Positions 1 through 9,701 are shown, counted from the stretch's first letter. The stretch: 57,481 bases of DNA from Candidatus Campbelliibacteriota bacterium (GCA_007117035.1 SKHG01000001.1:1-57481), one strand, 5' to 3'. Program-made: numbers and translations. The notes: generated by a model from the letters alone, not told the origin.

Positions 1-140
1 ACTTGAACCGAGGGCAGGCGAAGCCGGTTGAAAACCGTACTGCCCGAGTGGGGGTCGAGGGAGTGAGATATTTTTAAGTTCGTAGAACGCAGAAAATATC
101 CACGAGAGTGACCAAGTCCTAGTGGGCGGACAATTAATAA
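1..140 (+). ncRNA. 3' part of a structured RNA or of a CDS tail, truncated by the window edge (identity unknown)
   Basis: Nested stems: GGGCAG...CTGCCC enclosing CGGTTgaaAACCG; GATATTTT...AAAATATC enclosing GTTCgtaGAAC. Followed by an imperfect hairpin and T-rich tract at 143-178. One frame is also open to a TAA near 75, so a CDS end is possible. Confidence 0.3.
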
Positions 141-181
141 ATTAGTCTGGTACGAAGTATCAGGCTATTTTATTTATCCGA

Positions 182-895
182 TTAAATCAGTAAAATAAAT
201 CTTTCCAACTCTTGTGAAAGATCGTTCTTTCCTCGATGAGCTTCGTGATATATATCAACTAAATAATTTAAACGAACCTCTAACTCTGACTCAGTAAATT
301 TAGTTGATGCTTGTTTAGCTTTTTGGTATGGGTATGACTTCAGTCCAGCCTCTAATGCAGTTTTGGTTTTTTTAGCTAACAGTAAAGTTTTCAGTTGCCA
401 AAAAATTAGGCCGTGCAACTCCTCTGGAACCTTACCGTTGAGAAGTGCTAAGTGAAATTTCTCCCAAGCCTGTGCTTTGTTTCTAACTGCCAGAGCCTCG
501 GTTAAACCAAAAACATTAAACTCATCCTTTTTCTTTTTGCCTAACACTACCGAACTTTTAGTAGAGTACTTTTCTAGTTTCTGTAGATCTGATTTACTTG
601 GATCACTTTCGATAAAAATAAATATGTGTTTGGTTTCAGATATCTCTTTTAGACTAGAAAAAAAGAATTTCTTTTCTTCGATTGGTAATGTGAGTAATTG
701 GTCACATATCACAATATAATTACTCTCAAACAACCCCTGCCCACGAAAAAGACTTTCGAATAGTTCGCGACTCCATTTTTCATTATTAAGACGAAAAATT
801 GAAGAACCAGGCTTTCTCTCAAGAAGCTTACTAGAGAGATTGATGACTTTCTTTTTTACTTCAGCAATATTTTGATCAACAAACAAGTAATACAT
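182..895 (-). CDS. holA: DNA polymerase III subunit delta-like protein
   Basis: 237-aa ORF with HolA-like features (MYYLFVDQN..., C-terminal helical domain); upstream neighbour is polA. Confidence 0.65.
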   Translation of the reverse strand: MYYLFVDQNIAEVKKKVINLSSKLLERKPGSSIFRLNNEKWSRELFESLFRGQGLFESNYIVICDQLLTLPIEEKKFFFSSLKEISETKHIFIFIESDPSKSDLQKLEKYSTKSSVVLGKKKKDEFNVFGLTEALAVRNKAQAWEKFHLALLNGKVPEELHGLIFWQLKTLLLAKKTKTALEAGLKSYPYQKAKQASTKFTESELEVRLNYLVDIYHEAHRGKNDLSQELERFILLI

Positions 896-915
896 GATTT
901 ATAAAATATTAAAAA

Positions 916-3309
916 TTAATTTTCATACTTATTCATCTCTTTCCAGTTTAAACCAATCTCTACCTCAACTGTGATTGGTACTCCTTTAGCATCCTTACCT
1001 GCCAAAGCCTCTTCCATTATTCGACGAATCTCTGGTAGTAAAGTTTCTATCTTTTCATTTTTAATCTCGTAAACTAATTCGTCATGAACCTGTAGTAATG
1101 GAAAAACATTTTTAAGCTCACCTTCTTTTTGCAGGAAAATATCAACCTCAACCATGGCTTTTTTGATGATGTCTGCTTCTGTTCCTTGGATCGGTGCATT
1201 AATAGCCATTCTTTCTGCTGAAGCACGAATGTATGGAATCGGGGAATGAATTCCAGAAAAATACCTACGTCGACCAAACATAGTGGTTGTGTAACCATCT
1301 TGTGCTGCTTCTTTTTTTACATTCTCCATATAGTCTCGCAACTCTGGAAAACGAGAGAAGTATAAACTTAGAAACTCTCGAGCTTCGCTTTGGGTAGACC
1401 CTAGATTATCCTTTAGAGCATTGACTCCCATACCGTATAGAATTCCAAAGTTTATAATCTTTGCTTTTCGACGCATCTCTTTAGTCACCTCGTTAGGCGA
1501 AACACCAAAAACCTCTGACGCAACCCCTTGGTGAACATCACCTTGTGAGTGAAATATCTCTACCAACTTTGAATCACCAGACAAAATAGCAGCAATTCGC
1601 AACTCAATCTGGGAATAATCAAAAGCAACAAGAGTAAATCCTTCTGTGGCACGAAAAATTTTACGGATTCGATTACCTTCAGGACTTCTTATCGGTATAT
1701 TTTGCAAATTTGGATGTTCTGATGACATTCTTCCTGTTGTGGTTCCAGTCTGAACAAAACGAGCGTGCAAACGATTTTTTTCGGAAACCATCTCCAAAAT
1801 TGGCTCGAGATAAGTTGATACTAATTTGGCCAAACCACGATACTCTAAAATCTTTTCTATTACAGGATGTTGGTCTTTGAGTTTTTCTAGTTCTGACTCA
1901 CGAGTCGAGCGTGCGCCACCAGCGGTCTTTTTCTGATTTTTACTAGAAAGACCTAGCTCATCAAAAAGAACCTGGCCGAGTTGTTTGGGTGAGTTAATAT
2001 TAAACTCTCGACCAGCTGAACTGTATATTTTTTTCTGTAAATTGTTCAAATCCTTTTTATATTCTTTTAGCAAAACTTTTAAACTATCAATATCAATAGA
2101 TATACCACGATCACTCATAGACTGAACGACAGGAATAAGCGGTAACTCAATCTTTTTATAAAGCTCTAACAATCCATCATCCTTTAAACGTTTTTGGAGT
2201 GCTGTAGGAGCTTGGTCAATATTTTGAACTCCTGCAATCTGCAAAACATCGTCATTACTTGGATCAGTTCGGTTAGAATCAATCAACCATGTTGCAATCT
2301 TTTGCTTCTCCAACTCTTCGTCAGATATATTTAGTTTTGAAAAATCTTTAGCTTCTTTTTTAACAATATCCTCTTTAGCTGTATCACCTTCTACTGTTTC
2401 TCTTAATCTTTGGTTTAGTGAACGGAACTCAAGCATTGAAAAAAGTTCACTTATTTTAGAAACATCCACTTCTTCTTTCCAATTTTTATTAGGTAAAGAA
2501 AAGTTAATAGGTACATCACGACGAATAGTTGCCAACATCTTTGAAAAAATTGCCTCCTCCTCGTTTTCGGTTAATAAATTAATTATTCTAGGTTTTATAC
2601 CAACTTCTTCTAACTTCTCAGGTTTTTCTTTGGCAGTTTTAATAATTTTTTCAACAGAACCGATTTTCTGAATTAAAGCAGTTGCAGTCTTCTCTCCGAT
2701 TCCCCGAACTCCAGGAATGTTGTCTGAAGGGTCACCTGACAGACCTTTGAAATCTGGTAGCAAATCTGGAGGAAAACCAAATCTTTCTTTCATTCTGTCT
2801 TCGTTATAAAGAACTGTTTCTTTAATACCTTTTTTAAGTGTGTAAACAGAGACTTTATCTTTATCAACTAACTGCATTGTGTCCATATCACCAGAAGCAA
2901 TAATTATTTTAAGATTTTTGTCTTTTTTTGTCTGTTCAACAATAGTTCCTAAAATATCATCAGCCTCAAAACCAGCTTTCTCATAGACTGGTACAGAGAA
3001 AGCTGAAAATACTTCTTTGGCTTTAATAATCTGACTAATAAGTTCGTTGTCGGTTTTAGCTCTCCCAGCTTTGTATTCATCATAAGCGTCGTGACGATAA
3101 GTTGGTTCTGGCACATCAAAACAAGCCACGATGTAATGGGGCTTAAAGTCGTTTACAATCTTCATAAGCATTGTTGAGAGTCCGTAGAGTGCACCTGTTG
3201 CTTCACCTCGACTCGAGGAAAAATTTGGTAAAGCGTGATAAGCTCGATGCAAAATAGCGTGAGCATCTAAAAGAACTAGAGTTTTTTCATTTTGTTTTTT
3301 ATTTATCAT
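916..3309 (-). CDS. polA: DNA polymerase I (5' nuclease plus polymerase domains)
   Basis: 797 aa; LLDAHAILHRAYHALPNF 5'-nuclease start; polymerase motifs DYSQIELRIAA, RRKAKIINFGILYG, LLQVHDELVYE. Confidence 0.97.
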   Translation of the reverse strand: MINKKQNEKTLVLLDAHAILHRAYHALPNFSSSRGEATGALYGLSTMLMKIVNDFKPHYIVACFDVPEPTYRHDAYDEYKAGRAKTDNELISQIIKAKEVFSAFSVPVYEKAGFEADDILGTIVEQTKKDKNLKIIIASGDMDTMQLVDKDKVSVYTLKKGIKETVLYNEDRMKERFGFPPDLLPDFKGLSGDPSDNIPGVRGIGEKTATALIQKIGSVEKIIKTAKEKPEKLEEVGIKPRIINLLTENEEEAIFSKMLATIRRDVPINFSLPNKNWKEEVDVSKISELFSMLEFRSLNQRLRETVEGDTAKEDIVKKEAKDFSKLNISDEELEKQKIATWLIDSNRTDPSNDDVLQIAGVQNIDQAPTALQKRLKDDGLLELYKKIELPLIPVVQSMSDRGISIDIDSLKVLLKEYKKDLNNLQKKIYSSAGREFNINSPKQLGQVLFDELGLSSKNQKKTAGGARSTRESELEKLKDQHPVIEKILEYRGLAKLVSTYLEPILEMVSEKNRLHARFVQTGTTTGRMSSEHPNLQNIPIRSPEGNRIRKIFRATEGFTLVAFDYSQIELRIAAILSGDSKLVEIFHSQGDVHQGVASEVFGVSPNEVTKEMRRKAKIINFGILYGMGVNALKDNLGSTQSEAREFLSLYFSRFPELRDYMENVKKEAAQDGYTTTMFGRRRYFSGIHSPIPYIRASAERMAINAPIQGTEADIIKKAMVEVDIFLQKEGELKNVFPLLQVHDELVYEIKNEKIETLLPEIRRIMEEALAGKDAKGVPITVEVEIGLNWKEMNKYEN

Positions 3310-3313
3310 AAAA

Positions 3314-3766
3314 TTATTTCAGTCCTTTTATATTCACCACTCTCTGATCCCCTTCCCCAACTTGAAACTCAATCTCGATTACATTTTCTGGAATTACCTC
3401 ACGAACCTTCTCTGGCCACTCCAAAGCAATAAGAGAACCCGGCTCACTTAATCTATCTATCCATTCAAGGTTCTGGAGTTCTTTTCCGTTTTCCAAACGG
3501 TAACAATCTATGTGAACTAATTTCGAAAAAATTTTGTGTTTAGTTTTATAGCGCCTTTCAATCACAAAAGTTGGACTGGTCACATCTTCACTAACACACA
3601 GCTTTTCAGCCAAAGCCTTAACAAAGGTTGTTTTACCAGCACCGAGCTCACCCGAGAGTGTCACCAGAGTTGCTTGATTTGTTTTTTCTACCACTTCACT
3701 AAGTATTTCAAGAACATCCCAAGCCATTTTTTCAGTATCTTTTGTGTTCTTTAGATTTCTTTCCAT
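3314..3766 (-). CDS. tsaE: tRNA threonylcarbamoyladenosine biosynthesis ATPase TsaE
   Basis: GELGAGKTTFVKALAEKL Walker A; TSPTFVIERRY; 150 aa. Confidence 0.93.
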   Translation of the reverse strand: MERNLKNTKDTEKMAWDVLEILSEVVEKTNQATLVTLSGELGAGKTTFVKALAEKLCVSEDVTSPTFVIERRYKTKHKIFSKLVHIDCYRLENGKELQNLEWIDRLSEPGSLIALEWPEKVREVIPENVIEIEFQVGEGDQRVVNIKGLK

Positions 3767-3783
3767 TACAACAGTATAACAAA

Positions 3784-3815
3784 AAAGAGCCGTATCTCGT
3801 AGGATACGGCTCTTT
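3784..3815. terminator. Intrinsic, probably bidirectional terminator
   Basis: Perfect stem AAAGAGCCGTATC-tcgtag-GATACGGCTCTTT between tsaE and a lipoprotein gene. Confidence 0.85.
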
Positions 3816-3829
3816 GCTAAAAGCCTAAT

Positions 3830-4384
3830 TTAATACCTCGGGGGTGGCCACTTTCCGAGGTAGGCCAAGAACGGTGGCGGAGCCGTTAAGTAGTGAAGTT
3901 GAGTCACTCCAACAGCTTGTTGACCTTTAAAAGGTCCACGCAGACCATACTGACCACCACTAAGACCTGTGGTAGACATAGTGTTCCTTAAACCCCTTCT
4001 GGGATTATAGTTGAACACGAAGGCTGCATGTTCTGTTGGTTTTTCGATATCGTCAAGAAAAAGAAACCTTTTTGTCTCCTTTTTTCCTTTATCAAAATCA
4101 ACAAACACACTTTGACCTGGTTGAATTAGTCTCTGGAGTGATCTTTTCTCCAAAGCCTCTTCAGCTGACGCCTGGGACATCTGACCAGTCCGTACCAGCA
4201 AATCCAGTTGCTGTATCAACGGGTCAGCTTTTATATCCTGAGGATACTGAATAACTGGAACAAACCAAATTGGTTCGTTAGTGTTGTTTATAAACACAAC
4301 CCGAGGGTCTGATACTGTCTGGCAACCTGAGAATATAATCGCAACCATGGTCACGAATACAAACAGAATAATCTTTTTTTTCAT
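3830..4384 (-). CDS. Putative lipoprotein
   Basis: Signal peptide with lipobox (VTMVAIIFSGC); AAGGAGGAATT SD. Confidence 0.75.
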   Translation of the reverse strand: MKKKIILFVFVTMVAIIFSGCQTVSDPRVVFINNTNEPIWFVPVIQYPQDIKADPLIQQLDLLVRTGQMSQASAEEALEKRSLQRLIQPGQSVFVDFDKGKKETKRFLFLDDIEKPTEHAAFVFNYNPRRGLRNTMSTTGLSGGQYGLRGPFKGQQAVGVTQLHYLTAPPPFLAYLGKWPPPRY

Positions 4385-4464
4385 AATTCCTCCTTTTTTG
4401 TTTTTGTTTTTGTTTTAAAGAACTAGAATATAGTATACAACTAACATCTTACTTTGTCAATAAG

Positions 4465-4516
4465 AAAACCGGCAACCTGATTCTGTCTTTGACAGAATCA
4501 AGATTGCCGGTTGTTT
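4465..4516 (-). terminator. Intrinsic terminator
   Basis: CCGGCAA...GATTCTGTCtttGACAGAATC...TTGCCGG hairpin just 3' of the 4522..4974 gene, flanked by A/T runs. Confidence 0.8.
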
Positions 4517-4521
4517 AACCA

Positions 4522-4974
4522 CTACCATCGACTACGACGGTGTTGCAGTCGATGTTCGGGGGAACCTGCGGCTGGTCGATACCCCTCAACAACCCAAGTA
4601 TATCCTGGGATGAGATTACCTCTCCGGTCGTAGAAAACAAACTCCTCTACGGCAACTCCCCGATATTCTCCAGTTTGAGTATCTCGTGCATGGAGAGTTA
4701 TGGCTAACTTTCTGTAGTCATGACTCAACCAGCGCCTAGGAACCAAAGCACGGTCACCAGACCTCAACACAACCGCCTCATCTTCAGTGGTGAAATCCCT
4801 ATGATCTCGCAAGACCACAAGTTCCACACCTGTAGAGGGGTGTAGGTTGTTGTATACCGCAACTCCCGGCTGACCCGGAAGCAGGGCGCCTGAAAGTGAA
4901 ACACCTCCAGTTGCACAACCCGACACAAATACCGCGATTAGAATCGCGACGATTGAAATAATACTTTTTTTCAT
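4522..4974 (-). CDS. Putative lipoprotein
   Basis: MKKSIISIVAILIAVFVSGCATGG lipobox; AAGGAGGAATT SD. Confidence 0.75.
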   Translation of the reverse strand: MKKSIISIVAILIAVFVSGCATGGVSLSGALLPGQPGVAVYNNLHPSTGVELVVLRDHRDFTTEDEAVVLRSGDRALVPRRWLSHDYRKLAITLHARDTQTGEYRGVAVEEFVFYDRRGNLIPGYTWVVEGYRPAAGSPEHRLQHRRSRW

Positions 4975-5070
4975 AATTCCTCCTTTTTTTGTTTTTGTTT
5001 TAATGAACTATAGCTTCATTATGTATATCACACATTATATTTTATGTCAAGCTTATTTATATATTTACTA

Positions 5071-5099
5071 TTGACAAAGTTTGGTGTGTGGTGTATGCT
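5071..5099 (+). promoter_or_regulatory. Sigma70-type promoter driving a probably leaderless mRNA
   Basis: TTGACA - 17 nt - TATGCT; ATG only 8 nt after the -10. Confidence 0.6.
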
Positions 5100-5107
5100 T
5101 TATTCAG

Positions 5108-5536
5108 ATGAACACGTACATTAAAACAGTCATATTACTTCTCTTAGCCTCCTTTGTTGGGGTTGGAGCAGTACAAGCAAGTATTCTTGAGAGAATAAAC
5201 GTTGCGACCCATCGGGTTGCAACTCAGGATGGATATGGGACAGTTGTGGTTAGAGATAGTTACACTATTTCTTCTCGAGCTCATGTTCGGGTGAGGAGTG
5301 GCTTGGATTATCAACGCCCTTCACGAACAACTGAAGTTCGTAGAGATAGAGTTATCCAGTCCAGCCCCAGAACAGAGGCACGGATTGATCGCAGACGCTC
5401 GGACAGATCGAGTGTTTACACCCACACTGAAACTATTCACAGACGGACAACCACCGTGACCCCACCCTCAAACAGACAAAGGTCTTCTTGGGGAGACAGA
5501 GGTCCACGGACAAGGACAGTCCGCATCACTGAATAA
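5108..5536 (+). CDS. Small secreted hypothetical protein, Arg-rich C-terminus
   Basis: ORF 5081..5536; start at ATG 5108 (MNTYIKTVILLLLASFVGVGAVQA signal peptide) preferred because the longer start overlaps the promoter. Confidence 0.65.
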   Translation: MNTYIKTVILLLLASFVGVGAVQASILERINVATHRVATQDGYGTVVVRDSYTISSRAHVRVRSGLDYQRPSRTTEVRRDRVIQSSPRTEARIDRRRSDRSSVYTHTETIHRRTTTVTPPSNRQRSSWGDRGPRTRTVRITE

Positions 5537-5546
5537 CTTGCTACAC

Positions 5547-5580
5547 AATCGCCACACTACTAGATAGTGTGGCGATTTTT
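5547..5580 (+). terminator. Intrinsic terminator
   Basis: AATCGCCACACTA-ctaga-TAGTGTGGCGATT followed by TTT. Confidence 0.85.
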
Positions 5581-5622
5581 ATATTGGTTAAAATTCTCCA
5601 AGTAATGTAAAATACTAATATT

Positions 5623-7293
5623 ATGATTCATTTTGATGACAAAGACCAAAATGCCTCACTTTCAAAGTTTAGAAGGAAGGAGCAAGAATATTTAGCAGAA
5701 AGACTAGCCAATAAACATGGTTTGCAGTACACCGATCTTTCTATTATTCCCATAAACAGCAATGCTGTTGCTATGGTTCCCGAAGAAGAATCCAGAGATG
5801 CAAAGGTTGTTGTTTTCAACAAAGTGAACAAAAAAATTAATATAGCTGTTTTGTCACCCGAAATTGATAAGACAAAACAATTAATAAAAAAACTAGAAGG
5901 GCAAGGATTTTTGTTAGAAATTTTTGTAGTTTCTGAAGAAAGTCTAAAAAACGGCTGGGCTATTTACAAAGAATTTTCTAAAACTGAAAAAAGTGAGGAG
6001 GGTTCTTTCTCAGTTTCACCTGAAAGAATAAAAGAGATTGCAGAAAGTCTAAAAGACATTGCTTCAATCACTGAAAAAGTAGAGGCTCTGATTAACGCAA
6101 AAGATACTAAAAGAAACACAACATATCTTTTAGAATTGATTATGGCAGGGGCTTTGTCTATTGAAGCATCTGATATTCATTTTGAGCCAGGTGAAGAAAG
6201 TGCTCGTCTAAGGTACAGACTAGACGGGGTGTTGGTTCAGATCTCGGCTATCCCTATTGATGTGTACAACTTTATTCTTTCTAGAATAAAGTTACTTTCC
6301 GGTTTAAAACTTAATGCCAGCAAAGCTCAGGACGGAAGGTTTAGTATATCTTTCGGAGAACTAGACATCGAGATTCGTTCCTCAATTATTCCAAACGCTG
6401 GTAGTGAGTCAATCGTACTTCGAATACTCAACCCAGAGTCAATTAAAGTACCTCTTGAAGAATTAGGTATGCATCCTAAACTTTTAACAATTTACCAAAA
6501 AGAAATTAAAAAACCCCACGGAATGATCCTTACAACCGGACCAACTGGTTCAGGAAAAACCACTACCCTTTATGCTTCTTTGCAAAAAATATATTCAGAC
6601 GAAACAAAAGTTATAACAATCGAAAACCCAATTGAGTATCACTTAGACGGTATTGTTCAGACACAAACTGATGAAAAATATGGTTTTGCTGAAGGTCTTC
6701 GTTCTGCTTTAAGACAAGACCCTGATGTAATCATGGTTGGTGAGATTCGAGACCAAGAGACAGCCGAGACTGCAATTAATGCATCTCTAACAGGTCACTT
6801 GGTTTTTTCCACCCTACACACCAACACCGCAGCAGGAACATTTCCCCGATTGATAGATTTAGGTGTAAACCCAAAAATTATAACCTCAGCCTTAAATCTT
6901 TCGTTGGCACAAAGACTTATTAGAAAACTTTGCTCAAACTGTAAAAAAGAAAGAGAAACAACAGAAGAAGAGAAGGAAAAAATAAATAAAATCCTAGATA
7001 ATATTAAAGATAAAAGCTATATTGAAGAAATAGATAACACAAACAGTGTCTACGGTCCTGTAGGGTGCGAGAAGTGTAACAATCTGGGATACAAAGGTCG
7101 AGTTGGAATATACGAAGCAATCATATCAACCGAAGCTGTGGAAAAAGTCATCTTAGGAAACCCTAGTGAGAGAGAAATCTTAGAAGCTTCTCAGGAACAA
7201 AACATTCCTAATATGCTTGAGGACGGTATTTTAAAAGTTCTAAATGGTATAACTTCTTTAGAAGAGTTGGAGAGTGAAGTTTCTTTAGACTAA
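5623..7293 (+). CDS. pilB: Type IV pilus assembly / GspE-family ATPase PilB
   Basis: GPTGSGKTTTLYASL Walker A, GEIRDQETAETAINASLTGHLVFSTLHTN, tetracysteine CSNCKKE...CEKC. Confidence 0.92.
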   Translation: MIHFDDKDQNASLSKFRRKEQEYLAERLANKHGLQYTDLSIIPINSNAVAMVPEEESRDAKVVVFNKVNKKINIAVLSPEIDKTKQLIKKLEGQGFLLEIFVVSEESLKNGWAIYKEFSKTEKSEEGSFSVSPERIKEIAESLKDIASITEKVEALINAKDTKRNTTYLLELIMAGALSIEASDIHFEPGEESARLRYRLDGVLVQISAIPIDVYNFILSRIKLLSGLKLNASKAQDGRFSISFGELDIEIRSSIIPNAGSESIVLRILNPESIKVPLEELGMHPKLLTIYQKEIKKPHGMILTTGPTGSGKTTTLYASLQKIYSDETKVITIENPIEYHLDGIVQTQTDEKYGFAEGLRSALRQDPDVIMVGEIRDQETAETAINASLTGHLVFSTLHTNTAAGTFPRLIDLGVNPKIITSALNLSLAQRLIRKLCSNCKKERETTEEEKEKINKILDNIKDKSYIEEIDNTNSVYGPVGCEKCNNLGYKGRVGIYEAIISTEAVEKVILGNPSEREILEASQEQNIPNMLEDGILKVLNGITSLEELESEVSLD

Positions 7294-7511
7294 AAATCAT
7301 CTTCAGCATCAACACCATCATCCTCTTCCCAATCACTTTCTGAATCAGATTCTTTTTCTGAAACATTTTCACTTTCTTCGTGTTCGCTTTTTTGTCCACG
7401 AAGAAATTGGTCCCAATCTTCCTCAACTTCACTATCCTCCACAGATAAGTCCTCTGTTTCATCATCGACATTTAAACTATCATTAAAAAGAAAATCTTCT
7501 GGTGCTTCCAT
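7290..7511 (-). CDS. Small highly acidic hypothetical protein
   Basis: 73-aa ORF dominated by D/E; overlaps the end of pilB by 4 nt. Confidence 0.5.
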   Translation of the reverse strand: MEAPEDFLFNDSLNVDDETEDLSVEDSEVEEDWDQFLRGQKSEHEESENVSEKESDSESDWEEDDGVDAEDDF

Positions 7512-7640
7512 AAATTTAAATAATATTATTAAAAACTAACTAAAAACCAGAACCTCTGATTTACTAGAATATATTTTTAACAAACTATTTTGAGCAAATC
7601 AAGACTGTGGAAAACTTTATTCCAGAAAAAACAAAATAAT

Positions 7641-8144
7641 CTAAATTCTGTTGTATCTATAATGTGAGCTCGCGGTTAAGGCAATAGCAATAGCATCATA
7701 TTCATCATCAAATTTAATGTTCTTTGGACAATTTACCAAACACTCGACCATTTTTATAATTTCCTGCTTTCCACTCCGACCGTTACCAGTTACAGACATT
7801 TTTATCTGCAAAGGAGAGTATTCTTCCACTTCCAAAGAAGCTAGAGATGCTTGAAAAAGCAAAACCCCTCGAGCTTCAGCGACCTGTAAGGCTGTCTTAA
7901 CATTTTTGTTAAAAAAAAGACCCTCAATTGAAAATATTTGTGGTTTATATTTTTTTATAACATCAGACGTCTCAATACCAAGTTTTAAAAGTCTTTTGTC
8001 GTGATCTATGTCAGCTGATGTTTCAATACAAGTTGAAAACTTTAAAACGTCTCCGTTTTTAGTTTTTTCCAAAATAGCCAAACCAATGCGCTGATAACCT
8101 GGATCAACTCCAAGTATCGTTATTTTTTCATTTTCTTTATTCAT
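7641..8144 (-). CDS. ruvC: Holliday junction endodeoxyribonuclease RuvC
   Basis: ITILGVDPGYQRIGLAILE; IEGLFFNKNVKTALQVAEARG; in-frame ATG at 8144 preferred over 8201; slight overlap with yebC end. Confidence 0.92.
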   Translation of the reverse strand: MNKENEKITILGVDPGYQRIGLAILEKTKNGDVLKFSTCIETSADIDHDKRLLKLGIETSDVIKKYKPQIFSIEGLFFNKNVKTALQVAEARGVLLFQASLASLEVEEYSPLQIKMSVTGNGRSGKQEIIKMVECLVNCPKNIKFDDEYDAIAIALTASSHYRYNRI

Positions 8145-8676
8145 CAACTTTTTTGTTTGTGTAGACGACTTGAACATCATCATTTTCCTCCAAAACTTCA
8201 ATTATGTTGTCTATTTTTTTACTGTCCTCTAAAGAAACAGGTATGGTTGTTGTTGGGGACCAGCCGTCATCTGTTTTTTCAAAGGCCCAAGACGCAGAAC
8301 CCGGCTGAGCTAAATCCAGACCGTTTTTAGAAAGAGCACTTTTTACTTCAGCGGCAGTTCTGTTTCTATTGTCAGTTAAACCTTCGATAATCAATGCACT
8401 ACCGCCTGGACCATACGCTTCATAACGAACATACTCCATGTCTGTTGCATTCTTATCTGAGGCTTTTTTAACAGCTCTTTCAATATTATCGTTTGGCATA
8501 TTAAAAGATTTAGCTTTTTCAATAATATTTTTAAGTGAGGCTGAGTTTAGATCTCCCCCTACCTTCTTAGCCTCGACAGTTATTAATCTAGCCATCTTGG
8601 AAAAGATCTTGCTTTTTTCTCCATCAGTCGCTGCTTTTTTATGCTTTATCTTTGACCATTTATTATGTCCAGACAT
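8137..8676 (-). CDS. yebC: YebC/PmpR-family transcriptional regulator / translation factor
   Basis: MSGHNKWSKIKHKKAATDGEKSKIFSKMARLITVEAKKVGGD; truncated relative to the typical ~240 aa. Confidence 0.92.
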   Translation of the reverse strand: MSGHNKWSKIKHKKAATDGEKSKIFSKMARLITVEAKKVGGDLNSASLKNIIEKAKSFNMPNDNIERAVKKASDKNATDMEYVRYEAYGPGGSALIIEGLTDNRNRTAAEVKSALSKNGLDLAQPGSASWAFEKTDDGWSPTTTIPVSLEDSKKIDNIIEVLEENDDVQVVYTNKKVDE

Positions 8677-8702
8677 ATTTTATATATTTTATTAACTAAT
8701 AA

Positions 8703-9701
8703 TTAAATTTTGTGATTAAGGTGTTCATATGCTTTTGCAGTTGCAACTCGACCTCGAGGTGTTCGCTCCAAAAAACCAATCTGTAATAAATATGGCTCAT
8801 TAAACTCTTCAATAGTTGAGTACTCTTCCGAAAGAGATGCGGCTAAGGTGCCAACTCCCACCGGACCACCAGAAAATTTATCAATCAAAGTGTTTAAAAT
8901 AACACGATCAGACCTAAGTAGTCCTAACTCATCGATTTCCAAGAGTGAAAAAGTTTCAATTACACCTTTTAAATTCAAAGAAGTGTGCTTGTTAACTTGT
9001 GCAAAGTCTCGACAACGCTTTAAAAGATAATTAGCTGAACGTGGAGTTCCACGACTTCTTTTGGCAATCTCTTTTGACGCATCTTCATCGATATCAACAC
9101 CCAAAATCTCTGATGATCTGTTAATGATTCTTTGTATCTCCTCTTCGTTATAAAACTCCAGACGAAAAACCCCTCCAGAAAAACGACTTCTAAGAGGTGA
9201 AGAAACCATAGCAACTTTAGTAGTTGCGGCTATTAGAGTAAATGGTGGTAGTTCAAGTTGGATTGTTCGTGCTGAAGGTCCTTTACCAAGAACAATGTCT
9301 AACACACCAGACTCCATGGCTGGATACATCACCTCTTCAACACTTTTATTTAAACGATGAACCTCATCTATAAAAAGAGTATCTCCAGCAGAGAGGTTGG
9401 TTAAAATAGAAGCCAGATCTCCAACCTTCTCGATTGCTGGACCAGAAGTTATTTTAAGAGGACAGTTACTCTCCTTTGAAACAAGATGTGCGAGGGTAGT
9501 TTTTCCTAAACCTGGTGGGCCGTAGAAAAGGATATGCTCTGGTGGATGGTTTCGCTCTTTAGCAGCTTGTAATAAGATAGAAAGATTTTTTTTTATACTT
9601 TCTTGCCCAACATAATCACTCCAATGATCAGGTCGAAGTGTCGAATCTAGAAAACCACTGTTGTCTTGATTTATTTTTGAAATAGAATTATCACTTGACA
9701 T
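8703..9701 (-). CDS. ruvB: Holliday junction branch migration ATPase RuvB
   Basis: LRPDHWSDYVGQ; FYGPPGLGKTTLAHLVSKE; winged helix ...GPVGVGTLAASLSEE. Confidence 0.97.
   Translation of the reverse strand: MSSDNSISKINQDNSGFLDSTLRPDHWSDYVGQESIKKNLSILLQAAKERNHPPEHILFYGPPGLGKTTLAHLVSKESNCPLKITSGPAIEKVGDLASILTNLSAGDTLFIDEVHRLNKSVEEVMYPAMESGVLDIVLGKGPSARTIQLELPPFTLIAATTKVAMVSSPLRSRFSGGVFRLEFYNEEEIQRIINRSSEILGVDIDEDASKEIAKRSRGTPRSANYLLKRCRDFAQVNKHTSLNLKGVIETFSLLEIDELGLLRSDRVILNTLIDKFSGGPVGVGTLAASLSEEYSTIEEFNEPYLLQIGFLERTPRGRVATAKAYEHLNHKI

Noticed and set aside
477-719. 80-aa + strand ORF inside holA
   Set aside because: Antisense shadow ORF with no family resemblance.
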